Source: Agarophyton chilense (Eukaryota > Rhodophyta > Florideophyceae > Gracilariales > Gracilariaceae). From it: DNA of 64,000 bases. The notes under the pieces were generated by a model. The model made no database searches, was not told the DNA's origin, and worked only from the letters and a program-made list of their open reading frames with translations. The position numbers were made by a program, and so were the translations under genes. The stretch spans positions 3,906,001 to 3,970,000 of the forward strand of contig JARGXX010000068.1 of assembly GCA_030374765.1 (NCBI GenBank), written 5' to 3'. Numbering within the stretch: the first letter of the stretch is position 1; each line of letters begins with the position of its first letter. Below, in pieces: positions 51,918 through 62,044 of this stretch.

Positions 51918-52805
51918 TTATTCGTGCAGGGTCATATTAAACAAATCATATACTACAACAAAGCCGTTTTCAAGGGACTTGATAAGTTGAATGTGCTCTG
52001 CCAGGGGGAATGGTGCATTTTCGTAGCTACCATCAACATCCCACTTTGTAAGCTTGTTCGCGGCCGTGTTCACAACTGCCACTTGTGCACCGCTTCCTTT
52101 TGCAGACATTAGTAGATTTGTAAGTACAGTTGACTCGGTTGTTCCTTCGTTGTGAATTCTGACGAAAATGTTAGCTTTGGGTGGTGGCTTCTTCATCGCG
52201 TCCTGCCTCACGAAGCTAACATCATAAGCAAATCCTTTGTCGCGAATGGCAGCATGCGCTTCCGCGAGCTTCGCGGAACTAGAATCCAGACAAAACAACC
52301 TCGGTTTTTCTTGAGAGGTCTCCAGATTCAACAACTGGGACAGAGATTCGAGGATGGGCAGGTGTTTATGACAGGGATACACAGCGAGGGACGTCAATTC
52401 CTCGCTGTGTACCAACTCGAATAATACTTCAGATATGCGGTGAACCGATAGGGCAGAGAGCTGGCTTACCTTTATTTCCTCGAGCTGATCCACAGCCGTT
52501 GATAAGGGGAGTTCCGGGGTTATGTAGCTGTTCTCCTCTGAAAGCCGGGCGTATTTAGTGTGTGTTCGAGCAGAAAAGCGGAGATTTGGAGCAAAGGAAA
52601 ACAGGGTAAGTGCAAAGAGAAACAGGATCACATTTTGATACTTTCTCGATGACGCCTTCTTGCGAACAGAAAGCGAGGTGGAACGACTAACAGTGACTGG
52701 AAGAGACGACGCCGATGTGCTTGAAGTAAACGCTGACGATCGGGAAGAAGACGACTGAAGGGATCTTTGAGATCTGGACAAATGAAATCTTGGCATTCGA
52801 AACAT
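51918..52805 (-). CDS. Putative type II membrane protein with Rossmann-like luminal domain
   Basis: A 295-residue single-exon protein. The N-terminal 55 residues are Ser/Arg-rich and basic. They are followed by one strongly hydrophobic segment (about residues 59-73, VILFLFALTLFSFAP), giving a signal-anchor topology with the rest in the lumen of the secretory pathway. The luminal part has alternating strand/helix character (RLFCLDSSSAKLAEAH, FVRQDAMKKPPPKANIF, AQVAVVNTAANKL, GFVVVYDLFNM). It resembles an SAM-methyltransferase-type fold, but no Gly-rich cofactor loop is evident and I do not assign an activity. It is convergent with the alpha-kinase gene. Confidence 0.65.
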   Translation of the reverse strand: MFRMPRFHLSRSQRSLQSSSSRSSAFTSSTSASSLPVTVSRSTSLSVRKKASSRKYQNVILFLFALTLFSFAPNLRFSARTHTKYARLSEENSYITPELPLSTAVDQLEEIKVSQLSALSVHRISEVLFELVHSEELTSLAVYPCHKHLPILESLSQLLNLETSQEKPRLFCLDSSSAKLAEAHAAIRDKGFAYDVSFVRQDAMKKPPPKANIFVRIHNEGTTESTVLTNLLMSAKGSGAQVAVVNTAANKLTKWDVDGSYENAPFPLAEHIQLIKSLENGFVVVYDLFNMTLHE

Positions 52806-54132
52806 GACAGTGGGCGTTCAATAGAAACAAACAGCCATGAAAAGATCTCGGTCCAGAGCTGTTACAGATAACAAGTATAGCGCTAACGGTCGAGGGCAGC
52901 AGCGTCGCAGACGCATATTCTTCAAACCACAACTGCCACTGCGATCGGAACGAACCAGAAGCTGTAACCCTCGTTACCCTTGTATGTAATAGAGCTTCTT
53001 TTTCTTTGAATGACAGCGGGATGCCTTACAAACAGAAACAGCCGCCACCATGGCATCAGAACTCCTTCTGTCATCAGAGATAGGCATCGCTGACACGGAT
53101 CCGAAACTGTGAGGTATACGATAGATTTGAAAGGTCCGTATGTTGTAATACGTATGAGGAGCAGAATCATCCACTTCTCAAAATATTACTACGAAGTTGG
53201 GGCTGGTGCCCAATACTCGACGTGTGCAAATACGGTAGCTCTGAAGCTGAAGCATTCGTGAGGTGTGAGTAATGAATATTGTTCAACTGTATGAAGCAAT
53301 GCAGCTGCGGTTATTTGGAAACTATCCTCCAACACAGCCTGATGGTGTCACTGACTCTCGAATGAACTATCGACGACACTTTTGGTCAAGAAAAAGGGTG
53401 AAACGCCCTCTGGATACCGTTTGTATGCTACTCAGAATATCGCTTGGTCCAACAGTTGTGAGGATCTTGATGTTGGCAGACACAGCTGGAACTCGTATCA
53501 GATCAGTACAATAGCACTAAAGAATCTCGTTGACTTCGAAGCTTCCCATATCGGAGGTCACACTGATTCCGACGGGCTTCATGGTGAAGCCCAACACAGG
53601 CTGACCTCAACGCACGTCCTGAGAAGGCCACACGCGGGAGGAGGAGGCAGATGGGCTGGACTAAAGACAGCCTGCGATTCAAAGCGGTCTCGAAAGGAAA
53701 AAACGAAACAGAATTTTTCGTAAATCACCCATACTTTTGGCGGGAAGAGATGGTGCAGTGGCGGCCACAGCTAGCATTATCTTAATACCGAAGGCATGCC
53801 ACATTTGACAGGGGTCCATCTCGGTTTCGTGAGGTCATCTGAAGCATTCATTCTCTTGAAGGGAAAGGTTGAATGAGTTCAACCAGGCTAACATCCACTC
53901 ATCGCCGTTTATCCTCACATTACTACTTCTTTATCGCACAGGGAAGCGATTTTTTCTCTCGGTTGCTTCTATGTGGCTTCCTTAAACACTGTTTCGGGAA
54001 ACTGAACAAAGACAACATCCTCAGCTGTCGGGAGAGTATGATGCGTTGACCATCTACTTCGCGTGGCAATAGCTTTCTCACAGACCCTAGTTTTTTAATC
54101 ACCTGGCGTTGACGTTTTATTTCTTATTCCAG
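52806..54132. other. Region upstream of the WAPL gene; possible 5'-UTR intron end
   Basis: No supportable gene is present. Overlapping short ORFs at 53272-53723 have no domain. Directly before the ATG at 54133 the sequence TTTTATTTCTTATTCCAG looks like a 3' splice site (pyrimidine tract plus CAG), with a branch-like TTGAC upstream. Confidence 0.4.
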
Positions 54133-57100
54133 ATGCCTAGAGCTGCCTTGAAACGGAGCAAAGGGGGGTTTGATCCCCACGCGTTTGAATTCACCGGAGA
54201 AGAAGCTAGTCAGGCCGATAAAGCGGCCAAAGGGCGCCCGGCATTTCGGAGACAGAAATTATCTGTTCTTTCTACTCTTCCAGACTCACAGACTCAGCTC
54301 ACTACCCTTGCCAGAAAGCCGGTAGTGAGCTTCAAGAATGCTGAAGATTCCGAGCAGAAACTCGACACAGAAAACGGGGGAAATTCTAATTCCACTATAA
54401 GAAATGCCCAGAATTCAATTGATGTCTCAAAACCTGAAACGAAGGGAGCTAAAGGCGGGCGAAAAAAGCCGGGGTCAATGACGAAACGGAATCAGGTGAA
54501 ACGCAAGCCAGCGCTTGAATGTACCATTTCTTCAACAGTCAAGAGAGAAGTTACGCCAGAACCACGTGCGATTGGGTCTCAAAGCGCCAGTCAAAACGGA
54601 AGTGAGTGTTCGAGTGCTTTACGACGTTCTGATCGAAAACGATTCAGAACCACCAAAGCACTCCAGGCGTACGAGGAATCACAAGAGAAATACCGGACAC
54701 CAAAGCGAAGGCGTAATAGTCAAGATCTCCATCACAATGTCGAAGAACAAAGAAATGAAGCCACAGCCTGTGTTCTAATTAGAAGCAAATCATCAATCAA
54801 AGGGGCCAAAGATCCACTTCTGAAAGATGTAACATCCCACAAATCAATCTCCAGAGAAGACAACTGCAGTTTTCATCATGAGACGTGGCGGGATGTTGAC
54901 GCACATTCTCATAATGAAGCGAAAGATACAGGTGCTTCTGAAAACCCTAGTGAAAAGGAAAGTGATATTCTTCCGAGAAATATGTCGAATACAACCACCC
55001 GCGCATCGTCAGCCCCTAAGAAGATGTCTGACTCTAGGAATGAAGATCCATGTGCATCTAGACCACAGAGTATGTCGTCAGGTCACCCTTGCTCTGTAAT
55101 AGGGAATTACGAGTTAGATAAGGGACAAGAGACGGAATCAAGACGACCATACTTTGGCGCGAATCCCATGGTTGTGCAGCGGCGTGATGAGCATGCGTCA
55201 GAACAAAGGCTACTGCTGCTTGGGGGCTCTGGACCATATCTGCCCGACAGTGGCATTTCTGACCAAAATAGAAAGGAAGAATCACGAAACAGCACGGATT
55301 TCCTTTTACAGGAAAGGGAATTTCAGGGGAATCAGAAGCATAGTGAAGATACTGCACCGTGCATGGATTCTGAACATAGGAGTGGGAATGACACTCTGGA
55401 AAATGACCAAGACTCAAACACGGCAGCACTAAGAACTTGTATCGATATTCTTGAAAAAGATCAAGGTTCCAATATGATTTCCTCTTCGTTTACAGTTGGG
55501 CAGCCAGAGAATGACAGATTGACTTGTACTCCCGATCCAAAAGTCATCGGCGACACAGAGAAAGAGAGAATTTTAGCGGATGATGTGCAAGTAAAACAGA
55601 GCGTCGCTTCATCCGTCGACCAAGTGCCCTTAGATTGCACACAGCTGCTTAACACGGCTCTCGAGCCAACAGCACGTGATGAGCAGTCAGGATGTACGAA
55701 TGTTCCGCAGCTGAACCCGGTGTCAGAGTTGAGAATATTGCCAAAGATGGATCATGGAGAGTATACCGGAGACTCATTTGCATCCTCAGATTGTAACGCC
55801 AATGTTAAAGACTCGCTGTCACCCATCGTTGTACCTCAAGGTGAAAGTGGCACAATGACAGAAGCGAGAATCTCGAAGCCGAGTATCACCGAATCTAGAA
55901 TAGCAAGAGGGGACAAGGAGCTCCAGAAATGGGGGGCATCAGGAATGCAAGAATGCGAGGTTGAACAAGCCCAGCGTTCACCTGGAAGAAAAGAGCCTGC
56001 GGATACCGAGAACTGTGATTCTGTGAGACTTCCATATCAAATGAGATCCTCACGATCTTGTTCTGAGATCACCAGAGAGTCTCCAAAAGATACTAAGATT
56101 TCGGCTGCGAAAGACGGAAAAGGAACAGATGGGGTTAAGACGAGCATCAATACTCCGACCAAATTGATAGAGATCGATTCAAAATTGCAGTATACAGGTT
56201 CAACAGAGAAGCCACAGAGTGAAAAGTCGTCAGAAGAAATCTATAAGAACTATGTGCGAGAAGCGAACAATGGCGCGCCATTTGAGTCGACGTCTGATGC
56301 GAAACGTTTATCATGTGAACCGCCCTTGATGGGAGACGTAGTTGAACGGTGTAAATCATTTGGAAGGACGTTATTAGGAAAACGTGGACGTGAAAATGAA
56401 GATTGGAACACCGTACCGTTCGAAACAGCGTGCCGTGAAGAGAGTAAAAGTGCTCAAGACACGCTACCAGTCGAACAAGATTTCTCCAAATCAAAACAAA
56501 CCTTTTCCAAACGCGTTCGCTTTATAGAACCAGAGAAGTCTTTCCCATCTAAGATAAATCGAAAAGGAATAAGTGACATCATGAAAATGAGACTGCGGAA
56601 AGCAAAATGTAAACAACTGACGCCATTTGCCGGGCGCAGCGTCACTGTTATGACTGTACGTGGACCCGGACCTAATGAAAAGGAAAGACGAGTCTTTTTG
56701 GACGAACTGCAATATATTCTTGATGGCATCTTCAAACCGAGTGGCAAGGCTGAACAGAAGTCACCTCAGCTTGAAAGCCAATTGATATCAAAGACTTTAA
56801 TTTCATTGACGCAGCTTTTGACGAAAAAGTCTCGTGAAGTGAAATCTTCCGTTGAAGATGAAAATGGCAGTGCATTGGTTCAAATTCTATCCACGCAGCC
56901 CTCGTTGTTCAGGAGCATCGTAAGTCAACTGTGTGGGGTGTTCGGGAAGTCAAGAAGCATTGACGCTATGCTAGCTGTGGTATTTGTTCTTATTTTTAGA
57001 GCCACTCCGAAGCTCCTGCTTATTGATGCGACCGAACTTGATGTTCTTCTAAATTCTTTTTTCCGGAGCAGCGCAGCTGCTTTTAAAGCGGATGAGCTCG

Positions 57101-58443
57101 AACATTCTAACAGGGTTTCGGCTGCGAAAGGCGGCGCGGGAACTGAGGCAAAGAAGCGGCGGGGACGACTTGCCAAACGTTTCGAAGAATCAAAGGTCGA
57201 AAGCTCTGTTTTGTCTGCGTTGAACAAAATAGTGAAGGAGGTGGGTGTTGTGGAAGAAGGGTTCTCTGGGTTTAAGAATGAGGCCGTCGCAGCATCTCAT
57301 CTAATAGGTACTGCTCTGTCTCTCGTGATGTGTTTTCATGAAAATCTGCGTTGTTTGATGCAAGAGAATCGAAGACTTGATAAGGTAGTAGCCGTCCTCT
57401 ACAGTTGTGAGAAGCTGTTGGTTCGAAAACCCGATTCAGGCACGGAAGAAAAGAAACTGCATTTTGTCAGCGCCGGAGCTTCCACGCCTTGGATTGTTTT
57501 AGGAGCCTCCCTTAAAGTGCTTGAGTTCGCTATCCTTGACAAGATGTGTCAAACAAGAACAGCTCGTGAGAGCAGAATTTGTGCCATTGTCGTGGATGTC
57601 ATTCGAAGCGTAGAATGTCTTCGAGAGGGCATGTTTGGTAGCGAGTGGATACTTTCGGCAGCATTACGAGTAGCTATTAACTTATGTCACGGTTTTAGGG
57701 AAGCATCTTGTCAATTTGTGAAGCAGAAAGGCCATGAGCTGGCTCTAAACTGGGTTGCCAAGGAATGCAATGTTGCTGGATTGCTGTCTGGAGGATTCGA
57801 TGATCTGTGCAAGGATGGTATCGAGCAAAGTTTCGACGTTCGAGTTCTTTGTCTAGCTCTGCTTGCGACGATTGTTGATCAAGAGCAAGATGTATGTGAT
57901 CAATTTCACACTATGAATGTCGTGGGCTTCGAGCATAGGAATGCTGGGGGTTTAGAAATAGCGACACAAATTCTGGAAGCCGCCGAAGCAATTTTAGAAG
58001 CAAGTTATCGAAGTGAAAAAACAAAGGATGCGGAAGAATGTGAGCGAAGACGGCCACCAGATTTATTCGCACAGGCAAAGCACACGGAGAGGGCGGAATT
58101 GATTTTAGAGAGCAAGATCACAATCGGATACGCCTCTCTATTGATTGGGGCGCTGGTTCAGAAGAATGTCAAAAACAGAGAGTTGGCCGAAAAGCTGGTC
58201 CCATCGAATAACTTGCTCGGCGTTGCAGCTGTTCTAACAGGATTCTTAGAATTTCATCATGAGGTTGGGATAATATCTGGAAGTATGGATCGTATGTACG
58301 TACGTATCATCGATAGTTTAGTGAAACCATTCCAAAATGGCCAACGTATGGACGAGGCGATGAAGACATGTAATCAAGCTGACCGTGGCAGTAGTGGTGA
58401 GGAAGAAGACGTTCCAAAGGCAGGAGAAACCGGATGTACATAG
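54133..58443 (+). CDS. WAPL: WAPL-like cohesin release factor
   Basis: A protein of about 1436 residues. I start at MPRAALKRSKGGFDPHAF (54133) and not at the ATG 24 bases earlier, because the intervening bases look like a 3' splice site. The first 750 residues are charged, low-complexity and probably disordered. The C-terminal third is helical and matches the WAPL domain in layout: ERRVFLDELQYILDGIF opens it. Armadillo-like helices follow (LNKIVKEVGVV, ESRICAIVVDVIRS, RVAINLCHGFREASCQF). The end KITIGYASLLIGALVQ...GVAAVLTGFLEFHHEVG is characteristic. In animals and plants WAPL opens the cohesin ring with PDS5 to remove cohesin from chromosomes. FGF motifs of animal WAPL are not evident. The family assignment rests on the C-terminus only. 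Confidence 0.65.
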   Translation: MPRAALKRSKGGFDPHAFEFTGEEASQADKAAKGRPAFRRQKLSVLSTLPDSQTQLTTLARKPVVSFKNAEDSEQKLDTENGGNSNSTIRNAQNSIDVSKPETKGAKGGRKKPGSMTKRNQVKRKPALECTISSTVKREVTPEPRAIGSQSASQNGSECSSALRRSDRKRFRTTKALQAYEESQEKYRTPKRRRNSQDLHHNVEEQRNEATACVLIRSKSSIKGAKDPLLKDVTSHKSISREDNCSFHHETWRDVDAHSHNEAKDTGASENPSEKESDILPRNMSNTTTRASSAPKKMSDSRNEDPCASRPQSMSSGHPCSVIGNYELDKGQETESRRPYFGANPMVVQRRDEHASEQRLLLLGGSGPYLPDSGISDQNRKEESRNSTDFLLQEREFQGNQKHSEDTAPCMDSEHRSGNDTLENDQDSNTAALRTCIDILEKDQGSNMISSSFTVGQPENDRLTCTPDPKVIGDTEKERILADDVQVKQSVASSVDQVPLDCTQLLNTALEPTARDEQSGCTNVPQLNPVSELRILPKMDHGEYTGDSFASSDCNANVKDSLSPIVVPQGESGTMTEARISKPSITESRIARGDKELQKWGASGMQECEVEQAQRSPGRKEPADTENCDSVRLPYQMRSSRSCSEITRESPKDTKISAAKDGKGTDGVKTSINTPTKLIEIDSKLQYTGSTEKPQSEKSSEEIYKNYVREANNGAPFESTSDAKRLSCEPPLMGDVVERCKSFGRTLLGKRGRENEDWNTVPFETACREESKSAQDTLPVEQDFSKSKQTFSKRVRFIEPEKSFPSKINRKGISDIMKMRLRKAKCKQLTPFAGRSVTVMTVRGPGPNEKERRVFLDELQYILDGIFKPSGKAEQKSPQLESQLISKTLISLTQLLTKKSREVKSSVEDENGSALVQILSTQPSLFRSIVSQLCGVFGKSRSIDAMLAVVFVLIFRATPKLLLIDATELDVLLNSFFRSSAAAFKADELEHSNRVSAAKGGAGTEAKKRRGRLAKRFEESKVESSVLSALNKIVKEVGVVEEGFSGFKNEAVAASHLIGTALSLVMCFHENLRCLMQENRRLDKVVAVLYSCEKLLVRKPDSGTEEKKLHFVSAGASTPWIVLGASLKVLEFAILDKMCQTRTARESRICAIVVDVIRSVECLREGMFGSEWILSAALRVAINLCHGFREASCQFVKQKGHELALNWVAKECNVAGLLSGGFDDLCKDGIEQSFDVRVLCLALLATIVDQEQDVCDQFHTMNVVGFEHRNAGGLEIATQILEAAEAILEASYRSEKTKDAEECERRRPPDLFAQAKHTERAELILESKITIGYASLLIGALVQKNVKNRELAEKLVPSNNLLGVAAVLTGFLEFHHEVGIISGSMDRMYVRIIDSLVKPFQNGQRMDEAMKTCNQADRGSSGEEEDVPKAGETGCT

Positions 58444-58744
58444 CAAACGCTTGGGATTGTATGTCGAAAGTGTCAGCTCCGCAAGATGCGGGTAGATAAC
58501 GACGTACTGCATAGAGTAAAATAGATCTTGTATATCAAACATGCTGGCCGAATAACAACGTTATGTCGTGCCATGTCTTTCAAGCTTTACATACTGAGGT
58601 ATTCACCGACTACCAATTGTCAGTTCAGCTTTGTTTGCAATGGCAAACATTCCTGAATTGACTACGTTGAGCCACACTATATAGTTCTAGAACGAAACAA
58701 AACATGTTATAATACCGTTCTCTTTGCGTAAACGGCTCAGTTCA

Positions 58745-59895
58745 TCATTGAAAAATGCGGCGCATCCGCAAAACGGTCAGAACACCTCGGAAGAACATGA
58801 TTGAAGTAGCAAAAGACAGTCCACTGACAATCCAAAAGGCTGCCGGATCTTCTTCTATGCCAGTTAGCAGATTCATTCCAAACAATCCTGCCACGAGCCC
58901 TCCGACACCAACACTCACTGCTCCAAGGTTCAGAAATATATCCAGTCTGAGAACTCGGTTACGCATGGCATCCAATCTGATTTGTGTTGCGTTTTCTGTT
59001 GCTTTAATGGCTTGTTGAGCGGACATGACTTCACTGTACACAGTGTCGATTTGTTTCATATAGTTCTCCAACATCATTTCGACCTCATCGTGCTGATCGA
59101 TTCGTCTTCTGACCCCGGTCTCTTTATAAGTGGAAAGATACATGAGGCTCATGTCTTCCTGCAGTTTTCATGTCAGTGAACCTTAAAAGGGTGCAATGCG
59201 GACGTTGTGTAGAGGTCGTTACTTACATCAGATACTAAAACTTCGTTTAAGGCGGCTCTTGTTTGAGAAACCTTGGAGCTAAACTCATTGAGCGCATTTT
59301 CCAGTGGAAGCAAGCGATCCATGCAATTTTGAACAGTGCCTCCACCAAAGTCTTGAGTAGTGGAGAGGGTGTCCAGGACGAGATCTAAACTTGGAATCAA
59401 AGTAGCAATTGTAGCATTGAAAGTTGAAACAATCTCCACGAGAACGGCTTCTATGGCTCGAAACTCAAAAGGCATTGGATGCGTGGGGGCATCCAGTTTA
59501 CGTTGGAGTTTCGGGAGAAAGTACTCAACGGCAGGATTTGTTGGATCAAAGGCAAGGACACGGTCAGGTAGAACTATTATTCGTATGTGAGCCAAGTGAA
59601 TGATTATTGCGCTTTGTCGGGGTAGTATTGCCGGGGCTTGCGAACGGAAACTCGGATCTACGACACGAAGGTCGCGAACCATTAAGCCAAGCTCTTGCGC
59701 AGCATCTGCCTTCTGAATGAACGTTCCCTTCGGAGGCTTCTTAGCATATAGTTCCACAGCAGCCAATGGCACAGCTGCTGGCGCTTCCATTCGCATGGAC
59801 GGAAAATACCGCCGCTGCGTATAGATACATGAAGCCCTTCTGACGGAGATCTGTCTCCATGATACCTGAGATGCGCGAAGACATGCTCTCAACAT
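58745..59895 (-). CDS. Mitochondrial CorA/MRS2-type Mg2+ transporter (two exons)
   Basis: Joined exons 59895-59227 and 59158-58745 give 360 residues. The N-terminus (MLRACLRASQVSWRQISVRRA) is rich in Arg/Ser with no acidic residues, typical of mitochondrial import. The middle is the CorA soluble funnel (FEFRAIEAVLVEIV, LLPLENALNEFSSKVSQTRAALNEVL). After the splice junction comes SD-EDMSLMYLS, the conserved MRS2 Asp/Met segment. Two C-terminal membrane helices flank the Mg2+-channel signature GMN (AGLFGMNLL). MRS2/ALR proteins form pentameric Mg2+ channels, here probably in the inner mitochondrial membrane. The intron is phase 0 and restores the family motif exactly. Confidence 0.88.
59159..59226 (-). 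other. Spliceosomal intron in the CorA/MRS2 gene (68 bp)
   Basis: Donor GTAAGT and acceptor CTGCAG on the minus strand. It is phase 0 between GAT and GAA. Removing it joins LVSD to EDMSLMYL, matching the MRS2 family. Confidence 0.88.
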
Positions 59896-60570
59896 GGTAC
59901 AGACTCAGGCACGAATGCACGAGACCATGCCAGAGACACTTAAGAGAAGATGGCTTGCTGCAAAAATGCCTTAAAGGCCTAATTTAGGAGACGCATTTTC
60001 TCTTGCGGTAACAATCGTTTCTTGTGGAGTTTGAGGAGATTTCTCAGATGATCAGCGCTCAAGGCTGCTGCGATGCGGCTAAACCTTTGGGTGTGGGCGA
60101 ATAAGAGTCAACCCATCAAGTGCACTTGTGCCATTATAACCAAGCTCTCAAATCAATTGGATCGTTGGTCCGACGTTTTCGTTTGATTTCCCAACGGAAA
60201 GCCACTGTGGAGACTATAGTAACATTAAGATTATCGACCTTCGTACAGGAAGCCTGACACTTAGCGAATGATTTAGGTGAGGAACGAATGCTTTACGGGT
60301 TCTCAACATTTAGATTTGAAAAACATATACAGGCTTTACTTTTTGTGATGACATTGTATACCGCAGGATACCAACTTGCGAACACCACTCGCAATGATCC
60401 TTGCTCAAGGCGTCGGGCGTTTGCGTTAGTGTTGATCTACTGGTGATCTGGCTGAAAACCGGAACAACATCGCAACTTGGGCAAACCCTATGAAATCGAA
60501 CGATTTCTGCACTGATGTTCATTCCGTAAAAGATTCAGCTTGGAAATCCGAAGTCATCAGCCTGATAGAC
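59896..60570. other. Intergenic region between the S27a and CorA genes
   Basis: No gene is confidently supported. A 70-codon minus-strand frame (60310-60522) contains CPSC and CEWC, suggestive of a zinc ribbon, but it lies where the 3' UTR of the S27a transcript would be. Confidence 0.35.
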
Positions 60571-61032
60571 TTAAGAGTGGACGTATGTCAGACTACACTT
60601 TCCGCAGTAGACGCGATCCTCGTGTTGGGCCATAAAGACACCAGCTCCACAGGTGTCGGCTGGGCATTCTCGCCTCAGTCGCTCAATCTTTCCTTCATCG
60701 TCAATCTTATAGTAGTTGAGAACAGCCATTTTCACGGTTTTGTGCTTGTGCTTGATCTTCTTTGGCTTAGTGTAGGTCTTCTTCTTACGTTTCTTTCCAC
60801 CACCACGCAGCCTTGCCAGGGCGAAAATATTGGCACCCTCAGATATTCCAAGCTGCTGAAGCGATTGATCTGCAGACGTAAGATCGCGAGAAGCGTGAGT
60901 GAGACGCAAGTCATCGATAGAGATGTGTTCAACTTGAGCGGCGGCGGCGAAAAGCTCGGCAGAAGTCTCGACCGAGGGAAGCACTGCCGTGCTGCCAGAG
61001 ATGGTCTTGAGGAAAATCTGTACCGGAGCCAT
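60571..61032 (-). CDS. RPS27A: Ubiquitin-like/ribosomal protein S27a (eS31) fusion with divergent ubiquitin
   Basis: A 153-residue fusion. Residues 76-153 are ribosomal protein eS31: basic [20 protein letters not shown], then a zinc ribbon with C123, C128, C143, C146 ending CGKCSLTYV. It belongs to the 40S subunit. Residues 1-78 are a ubiquitin-like domain ending LARLRGG, so normal cleavage after Gly-Gly is expected. The domain is far from canonical ubiquitin: only one lysine remains (K9, equivalent to K6), position 48 is Arg and position 44 Thr. It begins [10 protein letters not shown] rather than MQIFVKT. I use the ATG at 61032; the longer frame to 61221 is upstream leader. The UBL probably aids folding or assembly of eS31 rather than tagging proteins. 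Confidence 0.9.
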   Translation of the reverse strand: MAPVQIFLKTISGSTAVLPSVETSAELFAAAAQVEHISIDDLRLTHASRDLTSADQSLQQLGISEGANIFALARLRGGGKKRKKKTYTKPKKIKHKHKTVKMAVLNYYKIDDEGKIERLRRECPADTCGAGVFMAQHEDRVYCGKCSLTYVHS

Positions 61033-62044
61033 AGTCGCAGACACAATGATCGATTCGGGACGAAGTTCCTCGCAGTTTCTGGGTAGACGGCCTCGTGAAT
61101 GTCGGGCACAGTCAGTCCTAGACGGTCTACACAATGCGCATGACTCAAGTGTGTCGACAACGACACCGCGAACGGAGAAACTCTTCTCATCCCGACGTCG
61201 TCCGAGGCTCAAACCCAACACGTGGAAATCAGTAACACGCGTACACGCAGGAGTACATGAAACCCAGAAAGTCCTGAAATTTTATGGCCGTTCACCGACT
61301 AGCAGCCATTCTGCATCAGTTCGGATCAGTATAAAAGGCACCGACGACCACCGTCATCACCGAAGCCGATCGCCCGAGTCAGGACGTGTTCCCCTGTCAT
61401 GAAACTCTCTTTTCGCTTTTTACTAAAGGAGACTGGGCTTGGGAACACCGTGGGAAACCGCGAGCGTCTGCAACACCAATTTTTTCCCGTCGCTCTGCGA
61501 CATCCCCCAATTACATCCTAACTCTCATGTGTCTTGCGCGATTGTTTTCATTATCAGGTTTCATGTTCAATGTCCGCAAGTGGAAATGTGACGTCGATCG
61601 AGGGAGATACTGTATCATAGGTAGCGATTTGGCGAAAGATGCTTGTTTCTAGAGAACTTGTGTGACAAGTGCAGAAAACAAGCTTCATTAGCACGTAGCC
61701 TAGGAGACATAACGTGTAATTAAACGATAGTTTCATTCCCACCTGTCATGATGCTATTCACCATGATGTTCTTTGCAGGCGCCTGTGGTGATTCCAGAGG
61801 CCGTCAGATTATTGGCTTCGCTCTATGAAAATTCTCGAACCATCACCTCGGTCGTTCGAGCGGGATAAGGGTGCACCGATGAGTGCAACGAGAAGACACG
61901 TAAGAACTTCACAGGGTCCAGATTCTGAACATTACCGCATGCCACTCACTCATATTTCCTTCAGATATGAAGACATCTCTATTAAAGAACTCCAACAAAA
62001 TTCAGGATTTAGGGGGACATGAAAAGGAGTGCCACACCTCCACA
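61033..62044. other. Intergenic region between the S27a and TPP2 genes
   Basis: It contains the promoter and leader of the S27a gene. Plus-strand short ORFs (for example 61386-61652, 61825-62022) show no recognisable features. Confidence 0.4.

Noticed and set aside
53272-53723. Overlapping short plus-strand ORFs
   Set aside because: No domain, no signal and mutually overlapping frames; not enough to call a gene.
60310-60522. 70-codon minus-strand ORF with CPSC and CEWC
   Set aside because: Suggestive of a zinc ribbon, but it lies in the probable 3' UTR of the S27a gene and has no promoter or family support.
60490-61086. 198-codon plus-strand ORF
   Set aside because: It is exactly opposite the S27a coding sequence and has no domain of its own.
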